From: Marinobacter sp. C7
GTDB lineage: Bacteria; Pseudomonadota; Gammaproteobacteria; Pseudomonadales; Oleiphilaceae
Length of the DNA stretch: 64,000 nucleotides
Assembly: GCF_022343555.1 (NCBI RefSeq)
Contig: NZ_JAKQZH010000001.1
Span: 372,001-436,000, forward strand
Direction: 5' to 3'
Shown piece after piece: positions 52,625 to 62,855 of the stretch (the first letter of the stretch is position 1; each line of letters begins with the position of its first letter). The notes below the pieces were generated by a model that had not been told where the DNA came from, ran no database searches, and saw nothing but the letters and a program-made list of their open reading frames with translations. Both the position numbers and the translations under genes were made by a program.

Positions 52625-54280
52625 ATGAGTGAACAGGAAATCAAGGTTCCCGATCTCGGCGGTGCTGATGAAGTCGAGATCATCGAAATCATCGTCAGCG
52701 AAGGGGATTCGGTTGAGGAAGAAGATCCGATTCTGACTGTGGAATCCGACAAGGCATCGGTCGAACTGCCGGCACCCTTCGCCGGCAAGATTGCCAAAAT
52801 CACCGTCAAGGTGGGTGACAAGGTCAGCGAAGGCGACGTGGTCGGGATGATGGAAGTCAGTGGCGACGCCGGTGGGTCCGGCGAAACTGCCGGACAGGAG
52901 CAGGAAGAGGCGAAGTCCGAAGAAAAGGCTGAGGAGCCATCCGAAGCCGAGTCAGCGGACAGCAAGCCAGCCCCGAAGAAGAAGTCCGGTGGTAGCCGCA
53001 AGGAGACGGTCAAGGTCCCCTCCCTGGACGGCTTTGACAATGTGCCGGTGATCGAGATCAACGTCTCCGAAGGCGACACCATTGATGCTGAAGATGCGCT
53101 GGTGACGGTGGAGTCTGACAAGGCGACGATGGAAGTGCCGTCTCCGTATGCTGGCAAGGTGGATAAGATCCTCATCAAGGAGGGCGACAAGCTGTCCGAG
53201 GGTGACGATCTGCTGGAAATGACCATCGTTGAGGAAGGTGGCGAGGAAGAAGAGGAAGCTGCGGCCGAGCCGGCGAAGGAAGAGAAAGCCCAGAGCAAGC
53301 CTGCCGAAAAGCCGAAGCGGGACGCTGCGCCCCAGCCGCAAGGTGCGACTTATGAACCGCCGGCCCCGGGCACCAAGGTCCATGCTGGTCCGGCCGTGCG
53401 CAAGCTGGCCAGAGAATTGGGAGCGGACCTGACCCGCGTCAAGGGCAGTGGGCCCAAGGGGCGTATCGTCAAGGACGATGTGCACGCCTATGTGAAGAGT
53501 CAACTGCAGCAGGCCCAGCAGGGTGGCGGTGTGGCCACGGGGTCTGGCATTCCGGGCGTCAAGCTGCCGGACTTCAGCCAGTTCGGCGAGGTGGAGCGCG
53601 AGTCCATGTCGCGCATGATGGCGGCCACGGCCACCAACATGCAGCGCAGCTGGCTGAACGTGCCCCACGTGACCCAGTTCGACGACGCTGATATCACCGA
53701 GATGGAGAGCTTCCGCAAGGCACAGAAGGCCGCCGGCGAGAAGAAAGGCGTGAAGATGACGCCGCTTCCGTTCCTGCTCAAGGCCTGTGCCGCTGCGCTG
53801 GCGGAGCTGCCTCAGTTCAACGTGTCCCTGGACATGGAGCGCAAGGAGGTGGTTCGCAAGAAGTACATCCACATCGGTATCGCGGTGGATACGCCGCACG
53901 GCCTGATGGTGCCGGTCATCCGTGACGTGGACCAGAAGGGGCTGTGGGAGCTGGCGGCCGAGAGTGCCGAGCTGGCCCAGAAGGCGCGGGACAAGCAGCT
54001 GAAGCCGGCAGAAATGCAGGGCGCCTGCTTTACCATCACCAGCCTGGGTGGTATCGGTGGCACTGCGTTCACGCCGATCGTGAATACGCCGGAAGTGGCG
54101 ATTCTGGGTGTCTCCAAGGCGGCCATGAAGCCGGTGTGGGATGGCAAGGAGTTCCAGCCGCGGCTGATGTTGCCGCTGTCGCTGTCCTACGACCACCGGG
54201 CGGTGAACGGGGCCGATGCGGCTCGGTTTACCAGCTTGCTGACGCAGCTGTTGGGGGATATTCGGACCCTGCTGCTGTGA
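52625..54280 (+). CDS. aceF: Pyruvate dehydrogenase E2, dihydrolipoamide acetyltransferase
   Basis: A 551-residue core subunit. Two lipoyl domains carry the lipoylated Lys43 (VESDKASVE) and Lys166 (VESDKATME), each followed by acidic Ala/Pro/Glu linkers. A peripheral-subunit-binding domain (AVRKLARELGADLTRVKGSG near 258-277) and the catalytic domain follow, with His524 in LSYDHRAVNGAD. Position 528, often Asp in this motif, is Asn here. No lpd gene follows, so E3 must be encoded elsewhere. Confidence 0.96.
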   Translation: MSEQEIKVPDLGGADEVEIIEIIVSEGDSVEEEDPILTVESDKASVELPAPFAGKIAKITVKVGDKVSEGDVVGMMEVSGDAGGSGETAGQEQEEAKSEEKAEEPSEAESADSKPAPKKKSGGSRKETVKVPSLDGFDNVPVIEINVSEGDTIDAEDALVTVESDKATMEVPSPYAGKVDKILIKEGDKLSEGDDLLEMTIVEEGGEEEEEAAAEPAKEEKAQSKPAEKPKRDAAPQPQGATYEPPAPGTKVHAGPAVRKLARELGADLTRVKGSGPKGRIVKDDVHAYVKSQLQQAQQGGGVATGSGIPGVKLPDFSQFGEVERESMSRMMAATATNMQRSWLNVPHVTQFDDADITEMESFRKAQKAAGEKKGVKMTPLPFLLKACAAALAELPQFNVSLDMERKEVVRKKYIHIGIAVDTPHGLMVPVIRDVDQKGLWELAAESAELAQKARDKQLKPAEMQGACFTITSLGGIGGTAFTPIVNTPEVAILGVSKAAMKPVWDGKEFQPRLMLPLSLSYDHRAVNGADAARFTSLLTQLLGDIRTLLL

Positions 54281-54302
54281 TCGTCTAGCCCTGTGCTATG
54301 TG

Positions 54303-54328
54303 CCCTCCCAGCCTTCGAGCTGGGGGGG
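54303..54328 (+). other. Hairpin after aceF
   Basis: CCCTCCCAGC and GCTGGGGGGG form a ten-base stem with one T-G pair around CTTCGA, 22 bases past the aceF stop. There is no T-run; it probably stabilises or ends the aceEF transcript. Confidence 0.5.
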
Positions 54329-54330
54329 TA

Positions 54331-54520
54331 ACAAAGGCGGGCATACCTTTTCAGAACACGCTACAGGCACCCGCAAGCGGGTCCGGCCTGCAATCTCAGA
54401 TTGCAGTCGTTCAGCTGTCGCATGAAGCTTGGCTTCATAAACGCTCGGCTGAACCCTTGTGCGCTTGTTTCGGGCCGTCCCTGGCCCTCAACAGTTCTGA
54501 AAAGGTATGCCCGCCTTTGT
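54331..54520 (-). repeat. Structured inverted-arm element, copy A2
   Basis: A 190-base element in reverse orientation relative to A1 and A3. Arms of 27 bases (54331-54357 and 54494-54520) are perfectly complementary and unrelated in sequence to those of the other copies. The core 54358-54493 is 136 bases and, read on the minus strand, starts TGTTGAGGGCC and ends GTAGCGT. Hairpin CTGCAATC/GATTGCAG and helix GTTCAGC/GCTGAAC replace different but equally paired bases in the other copies. It lies between convergent aceF and the porin gene, 50 bases past aceF. Confidence 0.88.
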
Positions 54521-54562
54521 CGCTTTCGCTTCTCAGAAACCTCTGCAATGTTAAGTCGGCCC

Positions 54563-54730
54563 GGGGTCAGCAGAAAGCCTTCTTCTGACCCCCTTCTTTG
54601 GCTGATCCCCAAAGCTCGCACCCTCAGGGGTCTGAAGAAGGCTTTCTTCTGACCCCATTTTTGGGTTGATCCCCAAAGCTTGGCTATTTGGCTCTAACAC
54701 GGGGTCAGATGAAGGCTTTCATCAGACCCC
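54563..54730. repeat. REP-like palindrome cluster (3 copies) between aceF and the porin
   Basis: Copies at 54563-54592, 54627-54656 and 54701-54730, spaced 64-74 bases. All three have one mismatched arm segment (GTCAGCAGA, GTCTGAAGA and TCATCAGAC variants), so this is the most diverged cluster. Spacers share TTGGCTGATCCCCAAAGCT / TTGGGTTGATCCCCAAAGCT-type text. Confidence 0.88.
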
Positions 54731-54769
54731 TGAGTTGCATCAGATCCCTGAGCTGGGCACCCGGAAACG

Positions 54770-54795
54770 AAAAAGCCCCGGCAAATGCCGGGGCC
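54770..54795 (-). terminator. Terminator of the porin gene
   Basis: On the minus strand GCCCCGGCA and TGCCGGGGC form a nine-base stem with a two-base loop, followed by TTTTT, about 30 bases past the porin stop. Confidence 0.88.
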
Positions 54796-54823
54796 TTTCC
54801 GAGTTAACTTCTAAAAGGAAGGA

Positions 54824-55963
54824 TTAGAAGTTGTACTGGGCAGCGAACATCAGGCGGCTAGCGTCGCCGTCGTCACCGTCCACTTCTTCAGTCATCAGGT
54901 ACTGGTATTCAACACCCATCATGACGTTCTTGACCGGAGTCCACTTGTAGTTGGCTACGATGTGGGAGTTTGTCTCGGTCTCGTCAGCAACAGTTGCTGC
55001 ACCCAGATCCTGCTCAGCGTCATCCCAGTCCATGGTAGCCATACCATAGGCGAGGTTGATGCTCCGGCCGTTGCCGAGGCCGATGCCGGTACCGATGGTG
55101 CCCGCGTAGCCGCTGATGGTTTCAAGGTCACCGCCAACGATGTAGGCATCGTCACCGAAGTAGTTGTCACCGGAACGCCAGAGGTAGCTGTTAGCACCGT
55201 CGCTGTAGTTCAGGGCGCCGTGGATGTCGATCATGTCAGTGATCTGCATCTTGGCAGCAACGAACGCGCCGAAACCGAAGGCGCTGTCGTCAGCGGTGCC
55301 AGTGTCGTAGCTGATCTGACGAGCAACCGCCGCTGCAGAGTAGGACATGCCGCCGGCAGAGTCTTCCAGGCGTGCTGTCAGAGCAGGCATGCTGTCTTTC
55401 TCTGCGCCAGTGGCGTTGTACACGGAGCTCTGCGGATCCTCAGCAGAGAAGGACAGGGCGCCAGTGGTGTAGCGCAGCTGTGCTGTCCGGCCCTGGTAGC
55501 CAGCGCCACCTGCCATGGAATCAAAGTCGAGAGTGGCAGTGTTGCCCACGAAGCTGTTGTAGTTGGACCAGGTCTGGCCGGCAAGAACACCCATGTAGGA
55601 GCCGTAGCCGTGACGCAGACGCAGGGTGCCGCCACGGAAGTCGCCTTCCACGTTTACAGTGACGCCTTCGGGGGAAACTGCTTTTACGCCAATACGGCTC
55701 TGGACGGCATCGGCATCAAAGAAACCTGTTACTTCGTTGTCTTCGGCGGCGCCAGTGTTAATGCCGCTGAAAGTACCGGATTGAGTAGAAGTGGTTACGT
55801 TCTCGTCGATATCGTAACTGGCATTCAAGCGAGCGTAGCCGTATACAGACAGATCGTACCCGCCAGCTTCAAAGCTGACGGCGCCGGCTTGTCCAGCTAC
55901 ACCGAATACTGCAGCTGCTGCCGTCGCACGAATTGCCATTCTCAATTTGTTGTTGCTTTGCAT
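54824..55963 (-). CDS. Outer membrane porin (DcaP-like)
   Basis: A 379-residue beta-barrel protein. The signal peptide MQSNNKLRMAIRATAAAAVFG to AGQAGA is cleaved before VSFEAGGYDLSVYGYARLNASYD. Repeated amphipathic strands, many Gly, Asp, Tyr and Ser, few Cys, and the terminal Phe (FAAQYNF) fit an outer-membrane porin. The starting strand (VYGYARLNASYD) resembles DcaP-type trimeric channels. ATG at 55963 has GGAGA seven bases upstream. The substrate is unknown. It is divergent from the exonuclease gene. Confidence 0.85.
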   Translation of the reverse strand: MQSNNKLRMAIRATAAAAVFGVAGQAGAVSFEAGGYDLSVYGYARLNASYDIDENVTTSTQSGTFSGINTGAAEDNEVTGFFDADAVQSRIGVKAVSPEGVTVNVEGDFRGGTLRLRHGYGSYMGVLAGQTWSNYNSFVGNTATLDFDSMAGGAGYQGRTAQLRYTTGALSFSAEDPQSSVYNATGAEKDSMPALTARLEDSAGGMSYSAAAVARQISYDTGTADDSAFGFGAFVAAKMQITDMIDIHGALNYSDGANSYLWRSGDNYFGDDAYIVGGDLETISGYAGTIGTGIGLGNGRSINLAYGMATMDWDDAEQDLGAATVADETETNSHIVANYKWTPVKNVMMGVEYQYLMTEEVDGDDGDASRLMFAAQYNF

Positions 55964-56126
55964 CGTTGTTGTCTCCACACATTTGTTGTTGTTGGACCCA
56001 CAAACAAGGTAGTTACGAATCCATGACAATTCAAATAAATTCGTCGATTATTTAGACCAATGTCTATAGTTGAATTTCGTTGATATACAGACATCTGCGC
56101 TTGACCTTTCGTCGTAATGGTGAGCA

Positions 56127-57578
56127 ATGACCTCCCAAAGTACATACCTTGCCGACAACACCTTTGCCTTTCTGGATATCGAGACCACCGGGGGCAACTC
56201 GTCCCATGACCGGATAACCGAAATCGGCATCCGGTTCTGGCGGGCCGGGGAGGTGGTCGGGGAGTGGCAGACGCTGCTCAATCCGGAGACACGGATTTCC
56301 TCGTTTATTGAAAGGCTTACCGGCATCAGCAATGAGATGGTGGCGGAGGCGCCACTGTTCGGGGATGTGGCCGATGAGCTGGAAGCGAAGTTGAAAGACT
56401 GTGTGTTTGTCGCCCACAACGCACGGTTTGATTACGGCTTCATTAAATCCGAGTTCCGGCGTCTGGGCCGCCTGTTTTCGGCCCGGGTGCTGTGCACGGT
56501 GAAGCTGTCACGGTGGCTTTATCCGGAGTTCCGGCGCCATAACATGGACTCCCTGATTGCCCGCCATGGACTGGAACAGGTGCAGCGGCACCGGGCCATG
56601 GGGGATGTATCCGCGATGCTGGCGTTTTTCGAGCATGCCCGGAACGAGCATGGGAACGGGCCCATGGAACATGCGATCCGGGAACTGCTGCAGAGGCCCA
56701 GCGTGCCCTCGAATCTGCCGCCGGGGATCATGGATGAGTTACCACGGGTACCGGGCGTTTACCGGTTCTATGGTGAAAATGATGTGCTGCTCTATGTGGG
56801 AAAGAGCACCAATATTGCCCAGCGAGTCGCTTCCCACTTTGCCGGAGACCATAACTCCAGTCGCGGCGTGCGGATGTCGGAAAGCCTGCGCCGGGTCGAG
56901 TGGACCGAGACTGCCGGAGAACTCGGTGCACTGCTGCTGGAGCTGAAACAGATCAAGGGTCTCAAGCCTCTGTTCAACCGCCGCTCGCGGGCGGCGAAGA
57001 ATCTGGTCAGTATCGAGCTGGCAACCAACGAATCCGGGTATCTGCAGGCAAGACTGGTGCGTGAAATCGAGCCACACCGGCTCGGGGACTATTTCGGACT
57101 GTTTCGCAGCAAGCGGGACGCTGAGCGTGCACTCAGCGGCATTGCCACCAGGAATGAACTGTGCAACCAGTTGCTGGGCCTCGAGCCGGAGCAAAAAGGC
57201 CCTTGCTTCCAGCGTACGCTCGGCAGGTGCAAGGGGGCCTGCGAAGGCGGGGAAGATGTCGCTCGCTACAATCTGCGGATGCAAATCGCCTTCCATGGGC
57301 TGCGCCTGTCCACCTGGCCCTGGCGCGGCCCGGTTGGCATTGTAGAACGCAACGAAGAAAGCGGCCGAACGGATATCCTGGTGGTCTATAACTGGATCCA
57401 CGTTGCCACCGTTCACGATGAAGACGAGCTTCATGACCTCTGTCTGAGCGGTCAGGCCGTGACCTTTGATCTCGATTCCTACAAACTGTTGGTCAAGACA
57501 CTGATGGGGCGCGATCGCAAGTCCCGCCGCCTGATCGAGTTACCGTACACAGGGGCGCCGGATGTGCTGATGCCCTGA
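56127..57578 (+). CDS. DnaQ-like 3'-5' exonuclease fused to a GIY-YIG nuclease domain
   Basis: A 483-residue two-nuclease protein. The N-terminal DEDDh exonuclease has Exo I FLDIETTGG (Asp17, Glu19), Exo II VAHNARFDYGF near 94 and Exo III HRAMGDVSAM near 152. A GIY-YIG domain of the UvrC/Cho type follows: PGVYRFYGENDVLLYVGKSTNIAQRV around 208-233, then NRRSRAAKNL. The C-terminal 190 residues resemble the UvrC/Cho middle region with Cys-containing PCFQRTLGRCKGACEG. Such fusions probably incise and trim damaged DNA; the role is inferred from domains. Confidence 0.9.
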   Translation: MTSQSTYLADNTFAFLDIETTGGNSSHDRITEIGIRFWRAGEVVGEWQTLLNPETRISSFIERLTGISNEMVAEAPLFGDVADELEAKLKDCVFVAHNARFDYGFIKSEFRRLGRLFSARVLCTVKLSRWLYPEFRRHNMDSLIARHGLEQVQRHRAMGDVSAMLAFFEHARNEHGNGPMEHAIRELLQRPSVPSNLPPGIMDELPRVPGVYRFYGENDVLLYVGKSTNIAQRVASHFAGDHNSSRGVRMSESLRRVEWTETAGELGALLLELKQIKGLKPLFNRRSRAAKNLVSIELATNESGYLQARLVREIEPHRLGDYFGLFRSKRDAERALSGIATRNELCNQLLGLEPEQKGPCFQRTLGRCKGACEGGEDVARYNLRMQIAFHGLRLSTWPWRGPVGIVERNEESGRTDILVVYNWIHVATVHDEDELHDLCLSGQAVTFDLDSYKLLVKTLMGRDRKSRRLIELPYTGAPDVLMP

Positions 57579-57597
57579 GTGGCGTATTATGAATCGG

Positions 57598-57620
57598 TCC
57601 GCACTCCTACCTAGTGCGGA
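57598..57620. promoter_or_regulatory. Inverted repeat upstream of astC
   Basis: TCCGCAC (57598-57604) and GTGCGGA (57614-57620) are perfect seven-base arms around nine bases, 53 bases before the astC start. It could be an operator or the terminator stem of the exonuclease gene, whose stop is 20 bases upstream; no T-run follows. Confidence 0.4.
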
Positions 57621-57672
57621 TCCGAAACATTGCCTGCTATGTTAAAGGTTTGGATACCGCTGAGAGAGAGAT

Positions 57673-58887
57673 ATGAACAAAGAGCCTGTTTCCCGCGAAC
57701 TGTTTGATGAAGTCATGGTGCCCAACTACGCCCCCGGAAGCATCATCCCGGTGCGTGGCGAGGGCTCCCGCATCTGGGACCAGGACGGTCGGGAGTTCGT
57801 GGATCTACAGGGTGGCATCGCCGTGACCTGCCTCGGTCACTCCCACCCCGGGCTGCTCGGTGCCCTGCAGGATCAGGCCGAAAAAATCTGGCACCTGTCC
57901 AACGTCATGACCAACGAGCCGGCCTTGCGCCTGGCCAAGACGCTGTGCGACCTTACTTTTGCCGAACGGGTGTTCTTCGCCAACTCCGGCGGCGAGGCCA
58001 ACGAAGCTGCCTTCAAGCTGGCCCGGCGCTACGCCTGGGAGCACTACGGTCCGGAGAAGAACGAAATTATCTCGTTCAAGAACTCCTTCCACGGTCGCAC
58101 CCTGTTCACCGTCAGCGTGGGCGGCCAGCCGAAATACCTGGAAGGCTTCGAGCCTGCGCCCGGTGGCATTCATCATGCCGAATACAACAACCTCGATTCT
58201 GTAAAGGCCCTGATCTCAAAAGAGAAGACCTGCGCCATCGTGGTTGAGCCGATCCAGGGCGAAGGCGGCGTCATGCCGGCCGATCCCGAGTTCCTCAAAG
58301 GGTTGCGCGCGCTGTGCGACGAGAATGATGCCCTGTTGGTCTTCGACGAAGTCCAGACTGGCGTCGGCCGGACCGGCCATCTGTATGCCTACCAGATGTA
58401 TGACGTCGTCCCGGACATTCTCTCCAGCGCCAAAGGTCTGGGCGGCGGTTTCCCCGTAGCTGCCATGCTCACCACCGCCAGGATTGCCGCCAGCCTCGGC
58501 GTCGGTACCCACGGCAGCACCTACGGCGGCAACGCCCTGGCCTGCGCCGTGGCCCAGAAAGTGGTCGACACGGTCAGCCAGCCGGAAATCCTGAAAGGGG
58601 TCAAAGCCCGTTCGGACAAACTCCGCAAAGGTATGATGGATATCGGTGAGCGCTACGGCATTTTCAGCGAAGTTCGCGGTGCCGGCCTGCTGCTGGGTTG
58701 CGTGCTGACTGAAAAGTGGCAGGGCAAGGCCAAGGACTTCCTTAACGCTGGTCTTGATGAGGGCGTGATGGTGCTGGTGGCGGGTGGCAATGTTGTCCGT
58801 CTCGCGCCCTCACTGATCATCCCGGATCAGGATATCGAAGAAGCGCTGGAGCGTTTCGAGCGAGCTGTTAAAAAGTTGACGGCCTGA
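57673..58887 (+). CDS. astC: Succinylornithine/acetylornithine aminotransferase (AstC/AruC)
   Basis: A 404-residue class III PLP aminotransferase. The PLP Lys254 lies in [29 protein letters not shown] near 100 and [11 protein letters not shown] near 226 are family motifs. It heads the arginine succinyltransferase genes, so its main job here is succinylornithine transamination in arginine catabolism, although such enzymes also serve as ArgD. A palindrome TCCGCAC/GTGCGGA lies about 53 bases upstream of the start and may be a regulator site. A structured element separates it from aruF. Confidence 0.93.
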   Translation: MNKEPVSRELFDEVMVPNYAPGSIIPVRGEGSRIWDQDGREFVDLQGGIAVTCLGHSHPGLLGALQDQAEKIWHLSNVMTNEPALRLAKTLCDLTFAERVFFANSGGEANEAAFKLARRYAWEHYGPEKNEIISFKNSFHGRTLFTVSVGGQPKYLEGFEPAPGGIHHAEYNNLDSVKALISKEKTCAIVVEPIQGEGGVMPADPEFLKGLRALCDENDALLVFDEVQTGVGRTGHLYAYQMYDVVPDILSSAKGLGGGFPVAAMLTTARIAASLGVGTHGSTYGGNALACAVAQKVVDTVSQPEILKGVKARSDKLRKGMMDIGERYGIFSEVRGAGLLLGCVLTEKWQGKAKDFLNAGLDEGVMVLVAGGNVVRLAPSLIIPDQDIEEALERFERAVKKLTA

Positions 58888-58896
58888 ACGATAGTA

Positions 58897-59089
58897 GGCC
58901 GGAGTTCGCCCCCACCTCCCGGGAATGTTGAAGGCCAAGGATGGCCTGAAACAAGCGCACATGGGTGAGGCAAGCGTTTATGAAGCGGAGCTTCATGCGC
59001 AGCTGAACGACAGTAATCTATGATTACTGGCTGGACCCGCGCAGCGGGGGATCGTAGCGGTTCCCGGGAGGTGGGGGCGGGCTCCGGCC
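58897..59089 (+). repeat. Structured inverted-arm element, copy A3
   Basis: A 193-base element with 29-base arms (58897-58925 and 59061-59089) complementary at 27 positions; the two exceptions would be G-T wobble pairs. The 135-base core (58926-59060) starts TGTTGAAGGCC and ends GTAGCGG. Hairpins are GGCCA/TGGCC, ATGAAGC/GCTTCAT, CAGTAATC/GATTACTG and CCCGC/GCGGG. Apart from the innermost CCGGGAA the arm sequence is unlike A1 and A2. It begins nine bases past the astC stop, inside the astC-aruF gap. Confidence 0.9.
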
Positions 59090-59146
59090 GGTCGGGCATC
59101 TCCGAACCTGAGGGAATGCCCAGATCAAGAACAACAGGGAGCAATT

Positions 59147-60163
59147 ATGTGGCTAGTCCGTCCGGCAATCCCAGCTGACCTGGCATCGATCCTGGAAATC
59201 GCAGGCACCCAGGGCGCGAGACTGTCCTCGACGCTCCCGAAGCAGAAAGAGACCCTCGCCAGCAAGATCCAGCACTCAGAGGACTCCTTCGCCGGCAAAA
59301 CCAACCCCGAAGAGCCACCCAGATTCCTCTTTGTCCTGGAAAACACCGTAACCGGCGAAGTCCTCGGCACCGCCGGCATCGACGCCCGCGCCGGTAACGG
59401 GCAGCCGTTCTACAACTACCGCCGGGACGCCCTCATCCACGCCTCCCACGAGCTGGGCGTTTCGCGCCGGGTCGAAGTGCTATACCCCAGTCATGGGCTG
59501 ACCGATCAGAGCCTGCTGTGCTCGTTTGCCATCAAACCCGAATTGCGCACCACGGACGCCTTCGAACTGCTGTCCCGAGCCCGGCTGCTGTTTATCGCCG
59601 AACACCGGGAACGGTTTAACGCCCGGGTTGTCGTCGAGATCCAGGGCGTTCAGGAAGACGATGGCAGTGTGCCATTCTGGGACAGCCTCGGGCGGCATTT
59701 CTTCAATATGGATTTTCAGACAGCCGACCAGTATTCAGGAACCCTCAGCAAGACTTTCATCGCCGAACTCATGCCCCCCAACCCGATCTACGTCACCCTG
59801 CTCAGTCCGAGCGCGCAAAAAGCATTGGGGCAGCCGCACAAATTGACGGTCTCCAACCTGGAACTGCTGCAGCGGGAAGGATTCCACGCGGGCTGTTACC
59901 TGGACATCTTTGATGCCGGCCCGGTGCTGGAGGCCCGCACCGACAACCTGCGGACACTGGTAACCAGCGATCGTAAAGAGTTGCATGGCAGCCACGACGA
60001 TGCCGGGGAAACCTGCCTGATTGCAGCGGGTGAGGGGAATGCATTCCGGTGCACCCTGACCCCGGTCGCGGAAACCCTCGAAGACACAGTGAAAGTTCCG
60101 GTCCGCACCTGGCAAGTTCTCAACAAGAGTGCTGGCGACACGGTAAGGATCGCGCCGCTATGA
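59147..60163 (+). CDS. aruF: Arginine N-succinyltransferase, alpha subunit (AruF-like)
   Basis: A 338-residue subunit of the first enzyme of the AST pathway, which succinylates arginine with succinyl-CoA. Family stretches are WLVRPAIPADLASIL at the N-terminus, GTAGIDARAGNGQPFYNYRRD near 77-97, FWDSLGRHFFNMDF near 180 and GFHAGCYLDIFDAGPVLEART near 245. In Pseudomonas two homologous subunits, AruF and AruG, form the enzyme; here aruG follows after 28 bases. Confidence 0.93.
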   Translation: MWLVRPAIPADLASILEIAGTQGARLSSTLPKQKETLASKIQHSEDSFAGKTNPEEPPRFLFVLENTVTGEVLGTAGIDARAGNGQPFYNYRRDALIHASHELGVSRRVEVLYPSHGLTDQSLLCSFAIKPELRTTDAFELLSRARLLFIAEHRERFNARVVVEIQGVQEDDGSVPFWDSLGRHFFNMDFQTADQYSGTLSKTFIAELMPPNPIYVTLLSPSAQKALGQPHKLTVSNLELLQREGFHAGCYLDIFDAGPVLEARTDNLRTLVTSDRKELHGSHDDAGETCLIAAGEGNAFRCTLTPVAETLEDTVKVPVRTWQVLNKSAGDTVRIAPL

Positions 60164-60191
60164 CACCGAATCGCAAACAGGAGGCCCGGCC

Positions 60192-61325
60192 ATGCTGGTA
60201 ATCCGGCCGCTGCAGGAAAATGATCTCGACGATCTCTATGATATGGCGCTCAATGCCGGCAAGGGCCTGACCACCCTGCCGGCGGATCGGGAGCTGCTGG
60301 AACGCAAGATCAGCCTGGCCCGGGAAACCTTCAACCAGCGCTGCGCCCCCGAAGCAGGTATTTACCTGTTCGCCCTGGAAGACCTGACCACGGGTAAGGC
60401 GGTCGGTATCAGTGGTATCCAGGCCCGGGTCGGGCTGGACGAGGTGTTCTACAATTACCGGTTGAGCCTGACCGTCAACGCGTCGAAAGAGCTGGGTGTC
60501 CATGTCCGGACGCCAACCCTGCAACTGTCCAATGACATGACGGATACCAGTGAAATCTGCTCTCTGCTGCTCTCTGACGCCTACAAGGGCGGGGGCAACG
60601 GGTTGATGCTGTCACGTTGTCGGTTCATGTACCTGGACGAGTTCCGCAAGCACTTCTCCGAGAAGGTGTTTGCGGAAATGCGGGGTGTCTCTGATCGCAA
60701 CGGGCAGAGCCCGCTCTGGGATGCGCTTGGAGCCAAGTTTTTCGACATGGAATTCAGCGAGGCCGACAAGCTGTCCGGGCTCGGCAACAAGGCTTTCATC
60801 GCCGAACTGATGCCGAAGTATCCCATATACGTGCCGATGCTGCCGGATCCGGCGCGGGCCGTTATCGGTCGGGTGCACGAGAACACTGTACCGGCCCTGA
60901 AAATGCTTCAGGCCGAAGGTTTCAACTTCAACGGTCTGGTGGACATCTTTGATGGTGGCCCCGTGGTAGAGGCGTTTGTGCATAATATCCGTACCATTCG
61001 GGACAGCATCAATCGCTACGTTCTGGTCACCAGCAAACCCATGAGTCTCGACGCGCCGCCCGCGGAACGAGCGATGGTCTCGAACCGCTCGTTCCGGGAT
61101 TTCCGCGTGACCACGCTACCGGCGAAGTGCATCGGTCCCGAAACGGTACGGATGCCACCCGAGCTCGCCGAAGCCCTGCAGGTGCAGTCAGGAGATTCAG
61201 TGCGCCTGGCCCCCTTGAAAGAAGGCGGCTTCTGGCCCATTCATTCCCATAGGGAAGGCAACAGTTTTGACGAAAAATCCCAGAACAGAATCAAGAAGTA
61301 CCGTAGCCATTCATCGTGGGACTGA
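60192..61325 (+). CDS. astA: Arginine N-succinyltransferase, beta subunit (AruG/AstA)
   Basis: A 377-residue paralogue of the preceding gene. Conserved stretches are MLVIRPLQENDLDDLYDMAL, GISGIQARVGLDEVFYNYRL near 75-94, LWDALGAKFFDMEFSEADKLSG near 177-198 and GLVDIFDGGPVVEA near 247. The family core ends at DSVRLAPL near residue 342, where aruF also ends, but here 35 further residues follow, rich in Ser, His, Lys and Asn. This extension may be real, or reflect loss of the ancestral stop. The gap to astD is 41 bases. Confidence 0.92.
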   Translation: MLVIRPLQENDLDDLYDMALNAGKGLTTLPADRELLERKISLARETFNQRCAPEAGIYLFALEDLTTGKAVGISGIQARVGLDEVFYNYRLSLTVNASKELGVHVRTPTLQLSNDMTDTSEICSLLLSDAYKGGGNGLMLSRCRFMYLDEFRKHFSEKVFAEMRGVSDRNGQSPLWDALGAKFFDMEFSEADKLSGLGNKAFIAELMPKYPIYVPMLPDPARAVIGRVHENTVPALKMLQAEGFNFNGLVDIFDGGPVVEAFVHNIRTIRDSINRYVLVTSKPMSLDAPPAERAMVSNRSFRDFRVTTLPAKCIGPETVRMPPELAEALQVQSGDSVRLAPLKEGGFWPIHSHREGNSFDEKSQNRIKKYRSHSSWD

Positions 61326-61336
61326 GGCGCGGATGA

Positions 61337-62842
<1,506 letters not shown>

Positions 62843-62855
62843 CGGAAACGCAACC

